In this document: in pieces, positions 14,633 to 19,337 of the stretch
Layout: the number at the start of each line of letters is the position of its first letter
Position numbering within the stretch: position 1 is the stretch's first letter
DNA from: Erysipelotrichaceae bacterium
GTDB taxonomy: Bacteria > Bacillota_I > Bacilli_A > Erysipelotrichales > Erysipelotrichaceae
Length of the DNA stretch: 19,337 nucleotides
Assembly: GCA_003510215.1 (NCBI GenBank)
Contig: DOKQ01000122.1
Coordinates: forward strand, 1 to 19,337
Direction of reading: 5' to 3'
Made by a program: the position numbers and the translations under genes
Notes under the pieces: generated by a model
The model's input: the letters and a program-made list of their open reading frames with translations, nothing else
Databases searched by the model: none
What the model was told of the DNA's origin: nothing

Positions 14633-15859
14633 ATGAAAGATAAGGAACAACTAAGTCTTCAGGAAAAGCGTATGATTACCATAAATGGTGGATACGCTTT
14701 GGCAAGTGCTATGACTGCTGTGTTTGTGAATGTATATTTATATGCGTATACAGAATCGTTGGTTACCATGACGATGTATACGATGATTCGCTTTGCTTTT
14801 TTTCCTTTTGCATTTTATTTGGGAGCTCATCTCGGACGTAAGTATCGTTTGGGTATCTCATTAACTACAGGATTATTACTGATAGTTTCGGGATTGCTAA
14901 TCTTACTGACGCTTAAAGAGGAAATCGCTCGATTTCCAACACTCATTTACTTAATCGGAAGCATATTTGGGCTTGGTGAAGGGTTATTTTGGCTGTCGGT
15001 GGTCAGCCTCAATCAGCTTGTAACAAGAAAAGAGACAAGAAGTCATTATATCGGAGTCGTAGGTATTTTTAATGGAATGAGCCAGATTGCAGCTCCACTT
15101 ATAGCATCAATGATTGTTCGATATTCATCAACGGATATTGATGGTTATATTCGCATTTTTCAGGCAGTCATGGTTGTGTATGTGCTAATATCAGTTGTTT
15201 CACTAAAAATTATGGTGCCCATGAATCAACATCCATTTACCTTAACATCGAAAGTCATTCACATTAAAGACAAACAATGGAAATATGTGATGAACTCACA
15301 TTGGTTGTTTGGTATGAGAGATTCTCTAGTTCTAACATTGAGTGGGCTTTTGATCTATCAGGCAACTGGTGGTAGTGGTAGTATCTATGGGCAATTACTG
15401 GCTGTGTTTGCTTTCTTAAATATCAGTGCCTATATGGTTGCGGGCAAAGTAATTACACGAAAAAACCGTATGAACAGTTATCGTCTGGGATCATTGTTTG
15501 TGTCAGTAAGCACCATTGTCTTAGTTGTTTTTCCAAACATTTATGGAGCAATTGCGTTTGGTCTTTTTGCAAGTTTAGCAACTCCGTTTTATGTTAATCC
15601 ATTTCAAATCATTACGATGAATGCAATGTCTGACTATATGGAGAATGAAAATATCCTTGGGTATGTCATTGCAAAAGAAATCGCCATTACACTTGGTCGT
15701 GTGATGGGTATGTCAACAATCCTAGTGTTTTCCTGGGTGTTTAGTGAACAGCTGTTTCTACCTCTGTCGGTTGTATTCTGTTCCTTGTTTCCTGTATACT
15801 TAACTTTATACGCATCAGCGTATCATAAACAAAGAGAACTGCATCGCGGGGTGAATTAA
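14633..15859 (+). CDS. Major facilitator superfamily permease
   Basis: 408 residues from ATG 14633 (MKDKEQLSLQ...). A longer reading from 14594 would overlap the previous gene by 23 bp and has no ribosome site; AAAGAGAT lies before 14633. About twelve hydrophobic segments in two halves are separated by a charged central loop near residues 200-220 (QHPFTLTSKVIHIKDKQWK). A degenerate loop-2/3 signature, GAHLGRKYRLG (about 63-73), and GLGEGLFWLSVVSLNQ in the fourth or fifth segment fit an MFS fold. It sits between a MalE-like protein and ung, in the same orientation with a 16-bp gap upstream and no gap downstream. The substrate is unknown; the neighbouring binding protein suggests a sugar, but that is guesswork. 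Confidence 0.8.
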   Translation: MKDKEQLSLQEKRMITINGGYALASAMTAVFVNVYLYAYTESLVTMTMYTMIRFAFFPFAFYLGAHLGRKYRLGISLTTGLLLIVSGLLILLTLKEEIARFPTLIYLIGSIFGLGEGLFWLSVVSLNQLVTRKETRSHYIGVVGIFNGMSQIAAPLIASMIVRYSSTDIDGYIRIFQAVMVVYVLISVVSLKIMVPMNQHPFTLTSKVIHIKDKQWKYVMNSHWLFGMRDSLVLTLSGLLIYQATGGSGSIYGQLLAVFAFLNISAYMVAGKVITRKNRMNSYRLGSLFVSVSTIVLVVFPNIYGAIAFGLFASLATPFYVNPFQIITMNAMSDYMENENILGYVIAKEIAITLGRVMGMSTILVFSWVFSEQLFLPLSVVFCSLFPVYLTLYASAYHKQRELHRGVN

Positions 15860-16519
15860 ATGTTTCAAAATGAGTGGAGTGAATTTCTGAAGTCAGAGTT
15901 CAAAAAATCATACTTTATCAGATTGGCAGATTTTCTAAAAGAAGAATATCAGACAAAAACCATTTATCCTGTAAAAAAGGATGTGTTTTCATGTTTTGAA
16001 TATTGTGACTACTCAGCTTTGAAAGTGGTCATTTTAGGCCAAGATCCATATCATCAGCCCCATCAGGCTCATGGTTGTGCATTTTCGGTTCGTCCTGGAG
16101 TTAAAATCCCCCCAAGTTTAGTAAATATATATAAAGAAGCAGTCGATGATGTTCAGATACCGATGCCTCAAACAGGATATTTGACTCCCTGGGCTAAACA
16201 AGGTGTATTGCTTCTTAATACTGTGATGACCGTGGAAGAAAACAAACCAACATCACATAAGCAAAAAGGATGGGAGATTTTTACAGATGAAGTGATACGC
16301 AAATGTGATCAGCATCCTCAACCTATTGTCTTTATCTTATGGGGGAAACATGCACAGAGCAAAGAACCCCTGATTACTCATCGGAAGCACTTAATACTTA
16401 AGGCACCACATCCATCACCATTATCGGCTTATCACGGTTTTTTTGGTAGTAAGCCTTTCTCAAAAACAAATGATTTTTTACAAGCTCATCAGCGACAGCC
16501 GATTGATTGGAGGATATAA
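15860..16519 (+). CDS. ung: Uracil-DNA glycosylase
   Basis: 219 residues, the normal length of family 1 UNG. It removes uracil from DNA arising from cytosine deamination or dUTP incorporation, starting base-excision repair. Visible motifs are the water-activating loop GQDPYH (60-65, catalytic Asp62), the uracil-specificity FSVRPGVKIPPSL stretch (75-87), LLNTVMTVEENKPTSHKQKGWE, FILWGKHAQSK, and the DNA-intercalation loop HPSPLSAYHGFFGSKPF with His184. The ATG abuts the MFS stop (TAA 15857-15859) and is served by GGGGTGAA at 15848-15855. It is likely transcribed from the upstream promoter; no separate promoter is visible. Confidence 0.97.
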   Translation: MFQNEWSEFLKSEFKKSYFIRLADFLKEEYQTKTIYPVKKDVFSCFEYCDYSALKVVILGQDPYHQPHQAHGCAFSVRPGVKIPPSLVNIYKEAVDDVQIPMPQTGYLTPWAKQGVLLLNTVMTVEENKPTSHKQKGWEIFTDEVIRKCDQHPQPIVFILWGKHAQSKEPLITHRKHLILKAPHPSPLSAYHGFFGSKPFSKTNDFLQAHQRQPIDWRI

Positions 16520-16520
16520 C

Positions 16521-17753
16521 GTGTTTTTAACATTAGACAAAGCTTTGAGTGTGCTAACTAAGCGAACATCCTCAAGTTTCTTTGAATTAAAACGATTTCA
16601 TGAGTGTATTGAAGATCTTGGCAATCCTCAGCATCAGTTGAAGTGCATTCATGTGGCGGGTACAAATGGTAAGGGGTCCACAAGTAACTTTTTAACGTAC
16701 TCACTTATTGAAGAAGGGTATAAGGTTGGTTGCTTTACATCACCACATCTCATTTCTCATAATGACCGTTTTACAGTAAATCATCTGCCAATCTCTGATG
16801 AACAATTACTTCAATATATCAATCAATCTTATCCTTTGTGGGATGAGTATTATTTAAGTATGTTTGAAATAGATACTCTGATAGCTATTTGGTATTTTTT
16901 GGATCAGGGAGTGGATTGGGCTGTCTTCGAAGTTGGTTTAGGAGGTCGTCTCGATGCCACAAATATCGTATATGGGCAAGCATGTGTGATCACATCCATT
17001 GGATTTGACCACATGGACCTGCTAGGGGATACCCTTGGGAAGATAGCTTATGAAAAGGCGGGGATTATCAAACCGGGATCGATTGTTTTGACAGCAGAAA
17101 CGAATCAGGAACCCAAGGAAGTGATTGAGTCGGTGGCGAAATCATTTCAGAACCCATTATATATCGTCGAAGCACCATCCTTATATCAGATAAATAAACA
17201 AGGATTAATGTTTCATTATCATAATCATTCGATTCAACTTTCGACGCATGCGCACTATCAGATAAGCAATGCATCTTTGGCGTTTGAGACGCTGATTCAG
17301 TTAAAAGAGCATGGGAAGTTAGATATCACTGTGAGTTCCATTCTCAAAGGATTGAAGAAAGCTCATTGGGCTGGACGATTTGAAAAAATGTCGGAACACC
17401 CTCGAATATATATTGATGGAGCACACAATGAACATGGTGTTAAGGCGTTGGTTTCGTCTCTGAAAGGCTTACCTAAGCCCTGGATTATTGTGTTTGCGGC
17501 TTTAAAAGACAAAGAAACAGACAAGATGGTGACAATGCTTTGTGACGTCGCAGATCAGATGATTGTGACCGAATTTCCATTTTATAGGGCGCAAAGGGCA
17601 AAACAGTTAGCTATATATGACTCAATCATTGTCATCGAAGATATGGTGGAAGCAATCAACGTAGCTAAATCACAAGTCAACGAGGGGACTATCATCATAA
17701 CAGGTTCGCTATACTTTATATCTGATGTAAGAAGAGTTATAATGAATACGTAA
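16521..17753 (+). CDS. folC: Folylpolyglutamate synthase / dihydrofolate synthase
   Basis: 410 residues with the start placed at GTG 16521, one base after the ung stop. GGAGG at 16509-16513 gives good spacing, and the protein then begins MFLTLDKALSVLTKR; an in-frame ATG at 16443 would overlap ung by 77 bp with a non-family extension. FolC adds glutamate to dihydropteroate and/or folates using ATP, trapping them in the cytoplasm. Motifs are the Mur-ligase P-loop HVAGTNGKGST (44-54), TSPHL, FEVGLGGRLDATN (about 135-147), the GFDHMDLLGDTLGKIAYEKAGIIKPG region (about 160-186) with the usual carbamylatable Lys, and the C-domain IDGAHNEHG. The adjacent FolT-like gene suggests that polyglutamylation of imported folate is the main job, but dihydrofolate synthase activity cannot be excluded. 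Confidence 0.95.
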   Translation: MFLTLDKALSVLTKRTSSSFFELKRFHECIEDLGNPQHQLKCIHVAGTNGKGSTSNFLTYSLIEEGYKVGCFTSPHLISHNDRFTVNHLPISDEQLLQYINQSYPLWDEYYLSMFEIDTLIAIWYFLDQGVDWAVFEVGLGGRLDATNIVYGQACVITSIGFDHMDLLGDTLGKIAYEKAGIIKPGSIVLTAETNQEPKEVIESVAKSFQNPLYIVEAPSLYQINKQGLMFHYHNHSIQLSTHAHYQISNASLAFETLIQLKEHGKLDITVSSILKGLKKAHWAGRFEKMSEHPRIYIDGAHNEHGVKALVSSLKGLPKPWIIVFAALKDKETDKMVTMLCDVADQMIVTEFPFYRAQRAKQLAIYDSIIVIEDMVEAINVAKSQVNEGTIIITGSLYFISDVRRVIMNT

Positions 17754-17771
17754 TTAAAGGGAGAAAGATAT

Positions 17772-18623
17772 ATGTCCGATTTTTTTCAAGCAAATTCAGC
17801 GCTCATTCTGCAGATTTTATCTGTGATTGCTATCGCCGGTATTGGGTTTTTTACATTTAAAATTGATCCTTTACATTTGACCACAAAGAAACTTGCTATT
17901 GCTGCGATGCTTATCGTTTTATCTGTGGTGCTGCAATTGTTCTCGCTGATGGTACCACTATTTGGATTTCCAAGTTTTCGGATTGGATTTTCACAATTAC
18001 CACTAATGATGATAGGTGTGTTGTTAGGTCCGTCCTGGGCAGTGCTGTCGGGCATAATTCAGGACTTTCTTGGCCTTATTGTAACACCGACTGGATATCC
18101 TTTTTTTGGGTTTACATTGAATAAAGTGGTGATTGCTTTCTTGCCAGCGCTTATATTCTCGAAGAAGCTCAAGATGAGTTCCAAGCATCTTAATTGGATT
18201 GTGCAGGCAACGCTGGTTTTATTTTTTGCAGGAACGATTGCTTATCTATGGCAGACACAGAGTGTGTTTGTCAGTGAGGGTGAAGTTGAAATCAGTTTGA
18301 TGAACAAAGTGGTTATTTCTTTGCTTAGTGCAGCGATGATGATTGGATTGATGTTTATGATTCACTGGATTTCACAGAAGTACCAGCGCTATGAACACAT
18401 TGTTCCGATTGGATTGTGGGCACTGAGTGTTATTCTGGTTGAAATTGTCGTTCAACTCGTATTAACGCCGATCTGGCTTGTGGCTATGTATGGAATTCCA
18501 GTGTGGCTGAGTTTTCTGGTCAGGGTCGTTAAAGCAGCAGTGATGGTGCCGGTTCTTATTGTTATTGGATATGGGATTTTGCTTTTGTTTGGTCGTATGA
18601 ATCTGATGTCGAAACGAAAATAG
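17772..18623 (+). CDS. folT: ECF transporter substrate-binding (S) component, FolT-like
   Basis: 283 residues, preceded by GGGAGAAAG. S components bind a vitamin in the membrane and couple to a shared EcfA-A'-T module. The block RIGFSQLPLMMIGVLLGPSW followed by GIIQDFLGLIVTPTGYPFFGFTLN (70-117) is characteristic of FolT-type folate S components. The C-terminal LTPIWLVAMYG with R251-x2-K254 and AVMVPVLIVIGYGIL matches the FolT end. Typical S components have about six membrane segments and 170-200 residues; this one is longer, with an extra N-terminal segment (9-28) and an expanded middle (141-200), giving perhaps eight or nine. Position 18 bp after folC strongly supports folate as the substrate. 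The terminator at 18631 closes the operon. Confidence 0.82.
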   Translation: MSDFFQANSALILQILSVIAIAGIGFFTFKIDPLHLTTKKLAIAAMLIVLSVVLQLFSLMVPLFGFPSFRIGFSQLPLMMIGVLLGPSWAVLSGIIQDFLGLIVTPTGYPFFGFTLNKVVIAFLPALIFSKKLKMSSKHLNWIVQATLVLFFAGTIAYLWQTQSVFVSEGEVEISLMNKVVISLLSAAMMIGLMFMIHWISQKYQRYEHIVPIGLWALSVILVEIVVQLVLTPIWLVAMYGIPVWLSFLVRVVKAAVMVPVLIVIGYGILLLFGRMNLMSKRK

Positions 18624-18630
18624 ACGTATT

Positions 18631-18664
18631 ACCTCATGTTTCGCGAAGAAACTTGAGGTTTTTT
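18631..18664 (+). terminator. Rho-independent terminator after folT
   Basis: ACCTCATGTTTC (18631-18642) pairs with GAAACTTGAGGT (18648-18659) with one mismatch and a 5-nt loop GCGAA, followed by a T-rich tail (18659-18664 and beyond). Confidence 0.88.
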
Positions 18665-18674
18665 ATTTTTCAAA

Positions 18675-18688
18675 TGAGAACGCATTCT
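18675..18688 (+). promoter_or_regulatory. cre-like site upstream of glgC
   Basis: TGAGAACGCATTCT agrees with TGWAARCGYTWNCW at 12 of 14 positions. It is about 60 bp upstream of the inferred -35, a position compatible with CcpA activation rather than roadblock. The two mismatches make this tentative. Confidence 0.35.
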
Positions 18689-18735
18689 ATTTACATTGTT
18701 ATCCTATATTTTACACATTCTTTTCAATGGTTCCC

Positions 18736-18764
18736 TTTAATTTAAGGATAAAAACATATATAAT
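18736..18764 (+). promoter_or_regulatory. Putative glgC promoter
   Basis: A consensus TATAAT at 18759-18764, with TTTAAT at 18736-18741 as the best -35 at 17-bp spacing. The leader is about 20 nt and carries AGGGGGTT before the ATG at 18793. The weak -35 suggests an activator. Confidence 0.5.
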
Positions 18765-18792
18765 GAATACATAAACACATAGGGGGTTAACT

Positions 18793-19337
18793 ATGAGACA
18801 AAATCAGATGTTAGGAATGATTCTAGCTGGAGGTCGAGGCACTCGGTTAGAAGATCTCACAAACAAAGTTGCGAAACCAGCAGTGTTTTTTGGTGGGAAG
18901 TATCGAATTATTGACTTTCCGTTAAGTAACTGTGCAAACTCTGGTGTGCATGTTGTGGGAGTTTTGACTCAATATGAGTCGGTATTGTTGAATTCATATG
19001 TAGCTCAGGATCAAAAATGGGGCTTAGACACCAAAGATAGCGGTGTTTTTGTATTGCCTCCTCGTGAAAAATCAGATGGCTTTGGGATGTATCGGGGAAC
19101 TGCCGATGCAATTACTCAGAATATTGATTTTATCGACCAATATAATCCTGAGTACGTGTTAATCCTTTCGGGAGACCACATTTACAAAATGAATTATGCA
19201 AGAATGTTACAATTTCATAAGGATCAGTCAGCGGATGTTACGATAGCGGTTTTAGAAGTGCCGTTAAAGGAAGCATCCCGTTTTGGTATTATGAACTGTG
19301 ACGAAAATGATGTGATTTATGAGTTTGAAGAAAAGCC
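18793..19337 (+). CDS. glgC: Glucose-1-phosphate adenylyltransferase, 3'-truncated by the window
   Basis: About 181 codons are visible from ATG 18793; the frame is open to the window end. The enzyme makes ADP-glucose from glucose-1-phosphate and ATP, the committed step of bacterial glycogen synthesis. The nucleotidyltransferase signature LAGGRGTRL (11-19), KPAVFFGGKYRIIDFPLSNC (28-47), VLTQYESVLLNSY, the MYRGTADAITQNIDFI block and LSGDHIYKMNY (around 126-136) are all present in the expected order. It has its own promoter and a preceding terminator, so it starts a new unit, probably glgC-glgD-glgA, to the right of the window. Confidence 0.96.
   Translation, partial: MRQNQMLGMILAGGRGTRLEDLTNKVAKPAVFFGGKYRIIDFPLSNCANSGVHVVGVLTQYESVLLNSYVAQDQKWGLDTKDSGVFVLPPREKSDGFGMYRGTADAITQNIDFIDQYNPEYVLILSGDHIYKMNYARMLQFHKDQSADVTIAVLEVPLKEASRFGIMNCDENDVIYEFEEK

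Noticed and set aside
18908..19111. Minus-strand 67-codon ORF opposite glgC
   Set aside because: It lies wholly within the conserved GlgC nucleotidyltransferase domain and is a shadow of that coding sequence.
1..19337. CRISPR arrays, tRNA/rRNA genes, insertion sequences, prophage or defence genes
   Set aside because: No regularly spaced repeats, cloverleaf-like segments, transposase or integrase motifs or defence-type domains were recognised by eye in any frame.

Overview
The window is an ordinary-looking stretch of low-GC, standard-code bacterial chromosome. TGA is used as a stop, Trp is TGG, and purine-rich AGGAGG-type ribosome sites and Rho-independent terminators are frequent. CcpA/cre-type sites, MsmK-type ABC ATPase, ECF-type folate transporter and split transketolase point to Bacillota. 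An Erysipelotrichia-like gut fermenter is my best guess, at low confidence, because no phylogenetic marker is present. No rRNA, tRNA, CRISPR array, insertion sequence or phage gene was seen. All large ORFs read through without frameshifts, and no gene-free gap exceeds 300 bp.

Layout. (1) 1-1653: 3' part of an alpha-amylase-family (GH13) gene overlapping by 4 bp a short PucR-type regulator, closed by a strong terminator. (2) 1692-4113: an MsmK/UgpC-type sugar ABC ATPase and a cytoplasmic GH13 glycosidase, ending in a terminator shared with the convergent lysR. (3) 4119-9147: a LysR regulator divergent from thiolase-atoD-atoA-atoE, a set for short-chain acyl-CoA/acetoacetate metabolism. The 170-bp divergent region holds two perfect palindromes and a 14/14 match to the cre consensus. 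(4) 9146-11245, minus strand: an atypical 699-residue GH13 enzyme lacking the usual Asn-His of conserved region I. (5) 11451-13223: two-subunit transketolase. (6) 13297-18664: a MalE-like binding protein with an N-terminal membrane anchor, an MFS permease, ung, folC and a FolT-like ECF substrate-binding component, apparently one transcription unit. (7) 18793-end: start of glgC, the first committed enzyme of glycogen synthesis.

How it fits together. The three GH13 enzymes, the ABC ATPase, the MalE-like protein and GlgC suggest that the region handles alpha-glucans: extracellular or surface cleavage, uptake, intracellular trimming and storage as glycogen. Transketolase processes the resulting sugar phosphates. 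The ato operon handles C4 acids and is probably under both LysR and carbon-catabolite control. FolC and FolT form a folate uptake-and-retention pair.

Nothing in the window is a clearly new defence or mobile system. The observations most worth following are the MalE-like/MFS pair without ABC permeases, the aberrant 699-residue GH13 protein, the short PucR regulator in an amylase operon, and the dense operator architecture of the lysR/ato divergent promoter.
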